Of a stretch of DNA of 64,000 bases, positions 17,540 to 25,604 are shown in pieces. Under the pieces are notes generated by a model that searched no databases, was not told the origin of the DNA, and worked only from the letters and a program-made list of their open reading frames with translations. The DNA is from Pedobacter puniceum (GTDB lineage: Bacteria; Bacteroidota; Bacteroidia; Sphingobacteriales; Sphingobacteriaceae). Positions within the stretch are counted from its first letter, which is position 1. Each line of letters opens with the position of its first letter. The DNA lies in assembly GCF_009674685.1 (NCBI RefSeq), contig NZ_WKJI01000001.1, positions 992,001 to 1,056,000 on the forward strand, given 5' to 3'. The translations under genes were made by a program, and so were the position numbers.

Positions 17540-18755
17540 TATTTTGAGAAAAAGACACCTCATTTTTTTAAGGGATGTAATAAGTTTTATGCTTACCTCT
17601 TTTGGTGGGCCTCAAGCACATATTGCTATTCTTTTAAAAGATTTTGTACTTAAAAGAGCCTACCTCACAGAAGAAGAACTGTTAGAGCTCTATTCTCTTT
17701 CTCAAATTTTACCGGGCCCAGCATCAACCCAAACCCTTATTGGGATAGCATATAAGGTAGGAGGATATTTTCTGGCTATTATTACATTTTTCATTTGGGC
17801 GCTACCTTCTGCTGGAATCATGTGCTTTTTAGCCATCAGCTATAAAAGTTTATCCTTAAGTCGGGTTTTTGTTAATATAAACCAATATATACAGCCTATA
17901 GCATTAGGGATAGTTGCTTTTGCAGCTTATTCCTTTGGTAAAAAAATCATCAAATCTAAAGTAACCCTAGCTTTAACCATAGGTGCTGTTATTTGTTCGC
18001 TTATCCTTAAAAATGCCTATGCTTTTCCTATCATGATTTTGATAGGAGGGATCATTACATCAGCCACGGAAACAAAAAAAGAAGAAAACGAATTAAGGGT
18101 AAGGCTTTTTTCTAATATCAATATCAAAAAAGTTATTTACTTTATTGGGGTATTACTTTTCTTTGGTTTATTAGGAGCTACCATCAACAGAACATCTCCT
18201 TTTAGCTTACCGGTAAGGCTATTTGAGAATTTTTACAGAAACGGAATACTAATTTTTGGAGGTGGCAATGTACTTGTTCCTTTAATGTATACCGAGTTTG
18301 TAGAGATGAAACATTATTTAACTAGTCATGAGTTTCTGAGTGGTTTTGCTATACAGCAAGGTTTACCCGGGCCTACTTTTTCTTTCACTTCTTTTCTTGG
18401 CGCCATGACTTTAGCTAATAATGGCTATGGAGTTACTGGACAAATGATGGGAGCATTAATTGCTGTTTTAGGCATCAATTTGCCTGGCATTATCCTCATC
18501 TTATTTATTGTTCCCTTTTGGGATGATTTGAAAAAGATTACCCGTATTAAAAAATCATTATCAGGAATTAATGCGGTAGGAGTAGGTTTTATGGTTGCTG
18601 CTTTTATCCTTTTAATGATTCCTATAGGTACAAGTTATACCTCTTTAATGATTGTTTTGGCAACCTTTTTAATACTACAATTTACCAAAATAAAAACCCC
18701 ATACTTGATATTAGCTGGGGTTCTATTAGGTTGTATTCCTTTATGGTTAAGTTAA
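17532..18755 (+). CDS. chrA: Chromate-transporter (CHR) family membrane protein
   Basis: 407 aa, two homologous CHR halves as in the long-chain family. N-half: SFGGPQAHIAIL and LYSLSQILPGPASTQTLIG; C-half: FGGGNVLVPLMYTEFV and GFAIQQGLPGPTFSFTSFLGA. About ten membrane segments. Known members export chromate or sulfate-like anions. The start is TTG at 17532 overlapping the end of the TPR gene; TTG at 17544 is an alternative and no ATG is available before the first conserved motif. It converges on dnaB with overlapping stop codons (18752-18755). Substrate in this organism is inferred only. Confidence 0.88.
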   Translation: MIDILRKRHLIFLRDVISFMLTSFGGPQAHIAILLKDFVLKRAYLTEEELLELYSLSQILPGPASTQTLIGIAYKVGGYFLAIITFFIWALPSAGIMCFLAISYKSLSLSRVFVNINQYIQPIALGIVAFAAYSFGKKIIKSKVTLALTIGAVICSLILKNAYAFPIMILIGGIITSATETKKEENELRVRLFSNINIKKVIYFIGVLLFFGLLGATINRTSPFSLPVRLFENFYRNGILIFGGGNVLVPLMYTEFVEMKHYLTSHEFLSGFAIQQGLPGPTFSFTSFLGAMTLANNGYGVTGQMMGALIAVLGINLPGIILILFIVPFWDDLKKITRIKKSLSGINAVGVGFMVAAFILLMIPIGTSYTSLMIVLATFLILQFTKIKTPYLILAGVLLGCIPLWLS

Positions 18756-20299
18756 AAAGGCGGATCTTCATCATTATCCCAATTCTTAGGTTTTAGGGTG
18801 ATGCTTTCAAACTGTGTTGATGGACTAATTCCTGAGAATGGATCCACTTGAGTATCTTGACTACCCATAGCGCCAAATCCATCGTCTAAATCAGCAAATT
18901 TCACATATTTACCTATGAATTTAAGAGGGACAGTTCCGGTTTCGCCATTTCTATGTTTTGCAATGATAACCTCACCAATACCTGCGGTAGAATTACCATT
19001 TTCATCTTGCTCCAAACCGTAATATTCTGGTCGGTATAAGAATAATACCATATCCGCATCTTGCTCAATCGCTCCAGATTCACGTAAATCTGATAGCATT
19101 GGTCTTTTAGAACCACCCGGACGATTTTCTACCGCTCTACTTAACTGCGAAAGTGCAATAACAGGTACGTTAAGCTCTTTAGCAACTTGCTTTAAAGCTC
19201 TTGAAATACTTGAAATCTCTTGCTCACGGTTACCACCACCTTTACCATCGGCCTTGCCCTGCATCAATTGCAAGTAATCGATGATAACCATTTGGATATC
19301 GTATTGTGATTTTAATCGCCTACATTTAGCTCTAAACTCAAAAACATTAAGCGCTGGGGTATCATCTATGATTAAAGGCGCTTCACTTAAATTACCAATC
19401 TTAGAAGTTAACTGGTGCCATTCCCAATCTAACAAATTCCCTTTTCTGATTTTTTCTTGTTCTATTTCTGCTTCGCCTGCAATTAAACGATTGGTTAATT
19501 GAACAGAAGACATCTCTAGAGAGAAAACAACAACTGGCTTATTAAATTGTACAGCAGCATTTCGGGCGCAACTTAAAACGAAAGCCGTTTTACCCATCGC
19601 TGGACGAGCAGCTATGATTACCAAATCTGATTTTTGCCAACCATTGGTCATCCTATCTAAAGCTGTAAATCCCGAAGGGACACCCGTTAAAGAATCGTCT
19701 TTATCTTTTAAAGACTCTAGCATTTTTAGAGATTCTTTAACGATATCATCCATTTTACGAGAATCTCTTCTCAAGTTATTTTGGGCAATATCAAAAAGGT
19801 TTTTCTCGGCATAATCTAAGAGCTCAAAAACATCACTGGTATCTTCATAAGACTGATTGATGATATCTGTAGAAATCCTAATCAACTCCCTTTGGATAAA
19901 CTTTTGTGAGATGATACGAGCGTGATATTCAATATTAGCTGCTGAAGCAACCCTGTTGGTTAATTCTGTAATGTAGTATGCGCCACCCACCATTTCAAGG
20001 TCACCTTGTTTTCTTAGTTGGGCGGTAACAGTTAAAATATCAACAGGAGATGATTGCGTAAATAATGTTTGAATGGCTTCAAATATTTTCTGGTGTGCAT
20101 CTTTATAAAAAACGTTAGGTTTTAAAATATCGATAACAGCAGAGAGGGCATCTTTCTCTAACATCAAGGCTCCCAAAACAGCTTCTTCAAGGTCTAAGGC
20201 TTGTGGTGGCAATTTACCTAAACCAGAAACCATAGAACTTAATCTATTTCTTTTATCTTTCGATAGGGGAGACTTATTGGATTCGGCTTCTAAACTCAT
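18752..20299 (-). CDS. dnaB: Replicative DNA helicase
   Basis: 515 aa. Hexameric 5'-3' replicative helicase. N-terminal primase-interacting domain (PPQALDLEEAVLGALMLEKDA), linker, then RecA-like domain with Walker A ARPAMGKTAF (Lys237), Walker B VIIDYLQLM, motif ALSQLSRAVENRP with arginine-finger region, and LSDLRESGAIEQDAD. C-terminal acidic tail. No intein interrupts the Walker or H4 motifs. Its stop overlaps the convergent chrA stop by three bases. The 266-bp upstream gap shared with rlmB contains two TGTTGATAA sequences. Confidence 0.97.
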   Translation of the reverse strand: MSLEAESNKSPLSKDKRNRLSSMVSGLGKLPPQALDLEEAVLGALMLEKDALSAVIDILKPNVFYKDAHQKIFEAIQTLFTQSSPVDILTVTAQLRKQGDLEMVGGAYYITELTNRVASAANIEYHARIISQKFIQRELIRISTDIINQSYEDTSDVFELLDYAEKNLFDIAQNNLRRDSRKMDDIVKESLKMLESLKDKDDSLTGVPSGFTALDRMTNGWQKSDLVIIAARPAMGKTAFVLSCARNAAVQFNKPVVVFSLEMSSVQLTNRLIAGEAEIEQEKIRKGNLLDWEWHQLTSKIGNLSEAPLIIDDTPALNVFEFRAKCRRLKSQYDIQMVIIDYLQLMQGKADGKGGGNREQEISSISRALKQVAKELNVPVIALSQLSRAVENRPGGSKRPMLSDLRESGAIEQDADMVLFLYRPEYYGLEQDENGNSTAGIGEVIIAKHRNGETGTVPLKFIGKYVKFADLDDGFGAMGSQDTQVDPFSGISPSTQFESITLKPKNWDNDEDPPF

Positions 20300-20565
20300 A
20301 ACTACAAAAATATATAAAATTCCTGCATCGTGTGTAAGAGTTCTTAACTATGCAAGCATAGTAAATTTAAAAACCTCAAAATTAAAAGGCATTTATCGTG
20401 TGTATTCCACAATCAGATGTTCATAAGCTGTTGATAAACAAAATAAAGTGGCATTAAGATATCAACATGGGCCTGTTGATAAAAAGTAGTGCTGTTAACT
20501 TATAAAAATAACTTCTTCATAGAAGCGCTTTGAGCCTGTAAAAAAACGCTATCTTTACCACAATT

Positions 20566-21345
20566 ATGGATAGAAATTTTCAAAGACAGCCAAAAGAATC
20601 TAATCAGATGATTTTTGGTATTAGAGCAGTTATTGAAGCTATAAAATCTGGTAAAGATATTGAGTCTTTATTTTTACAAAGAGGTATAGCAGGGGGCTTA
20701 ATGTCTGAATTGAAAACCATTTTAAGAGAGTATGATATTCCTTCGCAACAAGTACCTGTAGAAAAACTGAACAGAATTACGGCTAAAAATCATCAAGGTG
20801 CTATCGCTTTTATTTCGCCTATCACTTATCAAAAAATTGAAGATATTATTCCTACCATTTTTGAGAATGGGGAAGTTCCTTTGATTCTTATTTTAGATGG
20901 GATAACCGATGTAAGAAATTTTGGTGCTATTGTGCGTACCGCAGAATGTTCTGGTGTACATGCCATTGTTGTTCCTAAAAAAGGCTCGGCTCAAATCAAT
21001 CCAGATGCGGTTAAAACGTCTGCCGGAGCATTGTATAAAGTACCTATTTGCCGACATGATAATTTGCTTAGCATTGCCAGGTTTTTAAAAGATTCTGGCT
21101 TACAAGTGGTCTCTTGCACTGAAAAAACAGATGATTTCATTTATAAACCCGATTATACAGCACCTACAGCTGTAATTATGGGAGCAGAAGATGAAGGTAT
21201 CTCATTCGATTTAATCAGAAACTCTGATTACCTAACCAAAATCCCGATGATGGGAGAGATAGAAAGTTTAAACGTTTCTGTATCTGCCGGCATTATTTTG
21301 TATGAAGTGGTGAGGCAAAGGGTAGGAGCTTCTGCTTCTCAATAA
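20566..21345 (+). CDS. rlmB: 23S rRNA (guanosine-2'-O-)-methyltransferase RlmB-like (SpoU/TrmH family)
   Basis: 259 aa. SAM-dependent SPOUT-fold enzyme, predicted to methylate 23S rRNA G2251 (E. coli numbering) in the peptidyl-transferase P-loop. The short N-terminal RNA-binding domain starts at IFGIRAVIEAI; SPOUT motifs are LDGITDVRNFGAIVRTAECSG (motif 1), VIMGAEDEGIS (motif 2) and LNVSVSAGIILYEVVRQR (motif 3). ATG at 20566 is unambiguous. TrmH-like relatives modify tRNA, so the exact target is inferred from domain order. Confidence 0.9.
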   Translation: MDRNFQRQPKESNQMIFGIRAVIEAIKSGKDIESLFLQRGIAGGLMSELKTILREYDIPSQQVPVEKLNRITAKNHQGAIAFISPITYQKIEDIIPTIFENGEVPLILILDGITDVRNFGAIVRTAECSGVHAIVVPKKGSAQINPDAVKTSAGALYKVPICRHDNLLSIARFLKDSGLQVVSCTEKTDDFIYKPDYTAPTAVIMGAEDEGISFDLIRNSDYLTKIPMMGEIESLNVSVSAGIILYEVVRQRVGASASQ

Positions 21346-21368
21346 ACTACTCAAAGCTTAACATTTTT

Positions 21369-21502
21369 GTCATAACGAACTTAGTGAAGCTATCTCTTCA
21401 TGCAGGTATTCATTATTTTGTCATAGCGAACGCAGTGAAGCTATCTCTTCATGCAGGTAACATTATTTGTTATAACGAACACAATGCAATGAAGCTATCT
21501 TT
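21369..21502 (+). repeat. Three tandem copies of a 40-bp GTCATAGCGAACGCAGTGAAGC repeat
   Basis: Units begin at 21369, 21420 and 21469 (periods 51 and 49 bp). The first two are 40 bp, nearly identical, and end CATGCAGGTA; the third is degenerate. They belong to the same family as the reverse-oriented copies at 23065-23290 across the DUF6266-like gene. Too few and too variable to be a CRISPR array. Confidence 0.7.
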
Positions 21503-22027
21503 AAAAGGTAATTTGTAAGAGAAAAGCTTTGTTTCTGATGATGATAGTGAAATATGGCTTAAAAGTATTTTTATTTTTCCTCCTCCTGCACCTCCTCCAA
21601 GAGGAGGACACCTTGCAAATAGGTTAGGAATAAAGCTTTTATATGAAATTTTACTTTAAAAAATAGAATTTCTAATGCTTATCCTTGAAAAGTTCATCTT
21701 TTAAAAAAGATTTCAATTTATACTACTCTTGATAGGTATGCCGCCAGTATCTCCCTCTGGAGGGAGAATTAAAAGAGGGAGGGATTTTTTTGTTAAGTCT
21801 TTTAGACATCTTAATACTTTCTACTTTAAAATATCCACTCTTTACGCATCTTTCTACTTTATACTATATACTCATATTAAATCAATATTATTTCCAATAT
21901 AATTCCACAGTAAGTCCACGTTTTTATTATTTTTTGTGGACTATTACTGTTAATAATTATTAATTAATTTATAAATGATAAGAATCTAAACAACACAATT
22001 CTTATATTTAGCCTTAAAATCTACGAT
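21503..22027. other. Repeat-rich intergenic stretch upstream of the DUF6266-like gene
   Basis: No ORF supported. It holds the CCTCCTCCAAGAGGAGG hairpin element at 21591-21637, a second hairpin-like CTCCCTCTGGAGGGAG plus AGAGGGAGGG at 21751-21783 ending in a T7 run (terminator-like in form but with no gene before it), and an AT-rich run (21880-22020) that probably contains the promoter of the next gene. Confidence 0.5.
21591..21637 (+). repeat. CCTCCTC-CAA-GAGGAGG hairpin element, left copy
   Basis: Seven-base-pair stem with a three-base loop followed by ACACCTTGCAAATAGGTTAGGAATAAAGCT. A direct copy with several changes lies at 23316-23360 on the other side of the DUF6266-like gene. Confidence 0.6.
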
Positions 22028-22993
22028 ATGGCAATTATTGATAAAAAAGGACGCATACACGGTAAAATAGGAAACCTGGTTTACCGCACTGTTGGTGATA
22101 CAGAGATTGTACAAACCAAAGCAGCCAAAGTAAAACAAACACTTTCTACCAAAGAGAGTGCTATGGAATTTGGTCTTGCCAGTAACTGTGGACGTATATT
22201 AAGATCGGTGTTTTCTACGTTTTGCTGCAATAGCGATGGTAAAATGATTAACCGAATGAACGTTACTTTGCTGAAATGTATTAAAGATAATATAAGCAAA
22301 GAACGTGGTAACCGCGATTTGCATGATGGAAATTTAGAACATCTGTTGGGTTTCCAATTTAACGCACATTCGCCTATGAATATGGCTTTAGCTATTCGTC
22401 CGCTTTGTTTTATGGAAGCAGGCAGGGTTAAAGTAAAGCTCCCAGAAATTAAAGAAAACACTCAATTACAGCAGTTGAAATATGGCAGACATGCGGTGTT
22501 ACGCTTGATGTTGGTAGCTGTTAATTTTAGAGAAAACTACTATGAATATCTTAGTTATCAGGATATTGATATTGCTAAAGGTGCTGTTATTCCAGAGCAA
22601 GAATGGAATCCTGATGTGGTTCTACCTCCTAGAAGTATCCTATTGGTTAGTGCATCTTTACATTATAGTGGTTTAACAGATGTAAGCGGCCAGGCACAAA
22701 GCATCAACAGTAAAGATTTTAGTCCTGCCGAGCTTATTGGCGCTTTCCATATATCCGAAGAAGAATTTACTCAGCAAATAGAAAAAGCAGAAGAGGAGCG
22801 TATGCGCTATCCTTTAGATAATTACCGCGGACAAGAAATTTTAAAAGAAATAAATAAAAAGCGTGGTAAAAATAGCAGATCACAAGTCTTAAAACCAAAG
22901 ACATCTATTATCAAAACTGCGGATAAAAAAGAAACAGTCCCGGAAATACCTATAGGCAAAGTATTTTACCAGACGGAATTGAATTTTGGGTGA
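22028..22993 (+). CDS. DUF6266-like conserved hypothetical protein
   Basis: 321 aa, soluble, no signal peptide. The N-terminus MAIIDKKGRIHGKIGNLVYR, then VQTKAAKVKQTLSTKESAMEFG, matches the GKVGN-hydrophobic ... T-A-EFG pattern of DUF6266, a Bacteroidota family of unknown role. A central basic, cysteine-containing region (FSTFCCNSDGKMINRM) and a Lys/Arg-rich tail (KKRGKNSRSQVLKPK) suggest possible nucleic-acid contact, but this is speculation. The gene stands alone with repeat arrays of one family on both sides in opposite orientation, so it may have been moved as a unit. No phage or toxin gene lies beside it. Confidence 0.65.
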   Translation: MAIIDKKGRIHGKIGNLVYRTVGDTEIVQTKAAKVKQTLSTKESAMEFGLASNCGRILRSVFSTFCCNSDGKMINRMNVTLLKCIKDNISKERGNRDLHDGNLEHLLGFQFNAHSPMNMALAIRPLCFMEAGRVKVKLPEIKENTQLQQLKYGRHAVLRLMLVAVNFRENYYEYLSYQDIDIAKGAVIPEQEWNPDVVLPPRSILLVSASLHYSGLTDVSGQAQSINSKDFSPAELIGAFHISEEEFTQQIEKAEEERMRYPLDNYRGQEILKEINKKRGKNSRSQVLKPKTSIIKTADKKETVPEIPIGKVFYQTELNFG

Positions 22994-23064
22994 GGGGGGA
23001 ACGGAATGATTGAAAAAAGGAATATTTCATGTGTTGGTAAGGATGTAGTATTCGCTATGACAAA

Positions 23065-23144
23065 GCGAGGAACGAAGCTTATCTCATAATATTTATAGGG
23101 ATAACTTGCATTAAGGGATAGCTTCACTGTGTTCGCTATGACAA
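23065..23144 (-). repeat. 80-bp GCGAGGAACGAAGC repeat, copy A
   Basis: Differs from copy B (23211-23290) at four of 80 positions. It starts GCGAGGAACGAAGCTTATCTC and ends GGGATAGCTTCACTGTGTTCGCTATGACAA; the ends are imperfect inverted repeats of each other. The end is the reverse complement of the 21369 units. Confidence 0.75.
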
Positions 23145-23210
23145 AGCGTTTGTCACTGCGAGGAACGTGGCAGTCTAGCATCACCACTATGTTGGCTATG
23201 ACAAAGCGTT

Positions 23211-23290
23211 GCGAGGAACGAAGCTTATCTCTTAATATTTACAGGGATAACTTGCATTAAGGGATAGCTTCATTGTGTTCGCTATAACAA
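23211..23290 (-). repeat. 80-bp GCGAGGAACGAAGC repeat, copy B
   Basis: Direct copy of 23065-23144, start-to-start distance 146 bp. Between the copies is a further partial unit (CACTGCGAGGAACGTGGCAG at about 23154-23173). Confidence 0.75.
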
Positions 23291-23315
23291 AATTAAATGT
23301 ATGAAATGCTTTTTA

Positions 23316-23360
23316 TCTCCTCTAAGAGGAGGACACTTAGCAAATGGGTTAGAATGAGCT
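23316..23360 (+). repeat. TCTCCTC-TAA-GAGGAGGA hairpin element, right copy
   Basis: Direct counterpart of 21591-21637: same stem, then ACACTTAGCAAATGGGTTAGAATGAGCT. Together the two copies enclose the DUF6266-like gene and about 1.7 kb. Confidence 0.6.
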
Positions 23361-23463
23361 ATCTCTAAAACACAGGTTGTAAGAGATAAGCTTCATTCCT
23401 AAAGATGACAAAACCTAAACATCCACCTTTCAGGCTCTTTATACTTTTTACTTTCTACTTTTC

Positions 23464-24546
23464 CTAAATAAACTTATTCCCAAACTTCTGTTTCACATCA
23501 GCAACTACTTGTTTCACATGTTGCTCGTTACTTCTAGGGCAAATTAATAAGGTATTGTTAGATTCTACAACGATATAATCATGTAAACCTTCTAAAATAA
23601 CCAGTTTATCAGAGGGTACATTAACCATGCAGTTAGAAGAATCGTACATCATTACTTTTTCTGAATTGATGACAGCATTACCTACATAATCTTTTTCTGA
23701 AAGGTCGTAAACAGAAGCCCATGTACCTAAATCAGACCAGCCAAAATCTGCTGGCATCACATATACATTTTCTGCTTTTTCCATCACACCGTAATCAATA
23801 GAAATGTTCACGCATTTCTGAAAACCAGCTTGTATATATTCCTTTTCTCTTGGGGTGTTATAATGTTTTTCGCCTTCTTTAAATATTTCAGCAATATCAG
23901 GTAAAAACTGGTCAAAAGATTTAGAAATAGCTTTTGCAGACCATACAAATATCCCGGCATTCCAAAGAAAGTCTCCACTAGCTAAAAAAGTTTCGGCAAT
24001 TTCAAGACTAGGTTTTTCTGTGAAAGTTTTAACCTTGTGCAGGTTATCCAGCAAAGTTTTATCAGAATATTGGATGTATCCGTAACCCGTATCAGGTCTT
24101 GATGGTTTAATGCCTAATGTAATCAAACAATCGTGATTACTGGCTGCATCTAGTGCTTTATTAATAATTTCAACAAAGTTTTCTGTATCTAAAATTAAGT
24201 GGTCTGATGGGGCTACTACAATATTAGCATCGGCATCAATCAATTTTATTTTTGCCGTACCATAAGCAATACAAGGTGCTGTATTACGCATAATGGGTTC
24301 ACAAATAATTTGATGATCTTCTAAATCAGGAAGATGTTCTTTAACCAAATCAAAATAGCTCTCATTGGTTAAAATAAAAATATTTTCTTTTGGTAATATC
24401 TTTAAAAATCTATCGTAGGTGTTTTGTATTAAACTTTTACCAGTTCCTAAAATATCTAGAAATTGTTTAGGAAAAGTGGTTCTGCTAACTGGCCAAAAGC
24501 GACTTCCAATACCGCCAGCCATGATAAGTGCAAAATTATTGCTCAT
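23464..24546 (-). CDS. manC: Mannose-1-phosphate guanylyltransferase
   Basis: 360 aa. Makes GDP-mannose from GTP and mannose-1-phosphate for polysaccharide, O-antigen and fucose synthesis. Nucleotidyltransferase signature FALIMAGGIGSRFWPVSRTTFPKQF with the product-binding APSDHLI, ETGYG-like PDTGYGYIQ, FTEKPS and WNAGIFVW. The short form lacks the C-terminal phosphomannose isomerase domain of bifunctional ManC, so isomerase must be encoded elsewhere. It follows kdsD by one base, so the two are co-transcribed, an envelope-sugar pair. Confidence 0.93.
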   Translation of the reverse strand: MSNNFALIMAGGIGSRFWPVSRTTFPKQFLDILGTGKSLIQNTYDRFLKILPKENIFILTNESYFDLVKEHLPDLEDHQIICEPIMRNTAPCIAYGTAKIKLIDADANIVVAPSDHLILDTENFVEIINKALDAASNHDCLITLGIKPSRPDTGYGYIQYSDKTLLDNLHKVKTFTEKPSLEIAETFLASGDFLWNAGIFVWSAKAISKSFDQFLPDIAEIFKEGEKHYNTPREKEYIQAGFQKCVNISIDYGVMEKAENVYVMPADFGWSDLGTWASVYDLSEKDYVGNAVINSEKVMMYDSSNCMVNVPSDKLVILEGLHDYIVVESNNTLLICPRSNEQHVKQVVADVKQKFGNKFI

Positions 24547-24547
24547 T

Positions 24548-25513
24548 TTATATTATACCTTCTTTAAGTAAATCATGCAAATGTATTACACCATTGTAAT
24601 TATTGTCTTTTGTAACTATAAGTTGTGTAATATTATGCTGTTTCATCAATTTTAATGCATTTACTGCTAATTCATCACTTGCTATTGTTTTAGGTTGTAT
24701 ATTCATGATGTCTTTGGCAGATAATTCTTCAAAGTAAGTGAATTTTTCCATCATTCTTCGCAAATCTCCATCAGTAATTACACCTTTTAAATTATTTTCT
24801 ATGGTTACAGCTACCACACCAAGTCTTTTCTTGGTAATCTCTAAAATCACATCTCTGATACTTGCATCAGGATGAACTTCTGGTTTTTCATTTAATACTG
24901 CTAAATCTTGTACCTTAAGGTATAAGCGTTTACCTAGTGAACCTCCTGGATGATATTTAGCAAAATCTGCGCTGGTAAACGCTCTGCATTCTAGTAAAGC
25001 TACTGCCAAAGCATCGCCCATAGCTAGCTGAGCGGTGGTACTGGTAGTAGGCGCTAAATTATGCGGGCAGGCCTCTGTTTCTATGGTAACATCTATTTTA
25101 TAATCAGATTGTTGGGCTAAGTATGATTGCATATCGCCCACAATACAAGCCAGTTTATTATCTGCCTGTTTCAAAAGCGGGATTAAAACTTTAATCTCTG
25201 CTGTATTACCACTCTTTGATAAGCAAATCACCAAATCATCTTTTTGTATGATACCTAAATCACCATGAATAGCATCAGCAGCATGCATAAATATAGCAGG
25301 TGTTCCGGTAGAGTTGAAGGTAGCTACAATTTTTTGTGCGATGATAGCACTTTTGCCTACACCAGTCATAATAACCCTACCTTTTAGGTTTAATATCGCC
25401 TCAACAAGATGATAAAAATCATGATTTAATTTAGAAGATAAATTTAGAATTGCCTGTGATTCAGTTACTAAGGTTCTTTTAGCTATATCAAGAATTTCTT
25501 GAGGTGATTTCAA
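24548..25513 (-). CDS. kdsD: Arabinose-5-phosphate isomerase (KpsF/GutQ family)
   Basis: 321 aa. Converts ribulose-5-P to arabinose-5-P, first step to Kdo. SIS domain (about 30-175: GRVIMTGVGKSAIIAQKI, FMHAADAIHGDLG, CLSKSGNTAEI, EACPHNLAPTTSTTAQLAMGDALAVALL) then two CBS domains (about 205-320). Start is TTG at 25513: the frame has a stop TAA five codons earlier and no ATG until deep in the SIS domain. kdsA, the next pathway enzyme, lies 2.3 kb away beyond recQ, divergently transcribed. Confidence 0.93.
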   Translation of the reverse strand: MKSPQEILDIAKRTLVTESQAILNLSSKLNHDFYHLVEAILNLKGRVIMTGVGKSAIIAQKIVATFNSTGTPAIFMHAADAIHGDLGIIQKDDLVICLSKSGNTAEIKVLIPLLKQADNKLACIVGDMQSYLAQQSDYKIDVTIETEACPHNLAPTTSTTAQLAMGDALAVALLECRAFTSADFAKYHPGGSLGKRLYLKVQDLAVLNEKPEVHPDASIRDVILEITKKRLGVVAVTIENNLKGVITDGDLRRMMEKFTYFEELSAKDIMNIQPKTIASDELAVNALKLMKQHNITQLIVTKDNNYNGVIHLHDLLKEGII

Positions 25514-25604
25514 AATGAAAAAAGTTTAAATTTTAATACTATATAATCACAAAAATATGTTATTTTGATGTTTAAAATTAGCATAGGTTAATTTTTCCTT
25601 AAAA

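Larger units (their letters stand above)
22994..23463. other. Repeat-rich intergenic stretch downstream of the DUF6266-like gene
   Basis: 470 bp without a credible gene; the only ORF here (23187-22966, minus) is repeat translation. Contents are the two 80-bp repeats (23065-23144 and 23211-23290), a GCGAGGAACG half-unit near 23158, and the right-hand GAGGAGG hairpin element. Confidence 0.6.

Noticed and set aside
20300-20565. Replication origin between dnaB and rlmB
   Set aside because: No consensus DnaA box, no dnaA or dnaN nearby and only near-matches; kept as a low-interest finding rather than an origin.
21369-21502. Possible CRISPR array because of three regularly spaced 40-bp units
   Set aside because: Only three units, the third degenerate, spacers of about 10 bp with similar sequence, no cas genes, and the same repeat occurs elsewhere in reverse orientation.
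21751-21790. Rho-independent terminator from CTCCCTCTGGAGGGAG and T7
   Set aside because: It is 400 bp from any gene end and resembles a dispersed repeat, so it is described only as part of the repeat-rich gap.
22966-23187. Minus-strand ORF of 73 codons downstream of the DUF6266-like gene
   Set aside because: It is a translation of the intergenic repeats (FVIANT repeated), not a gene.
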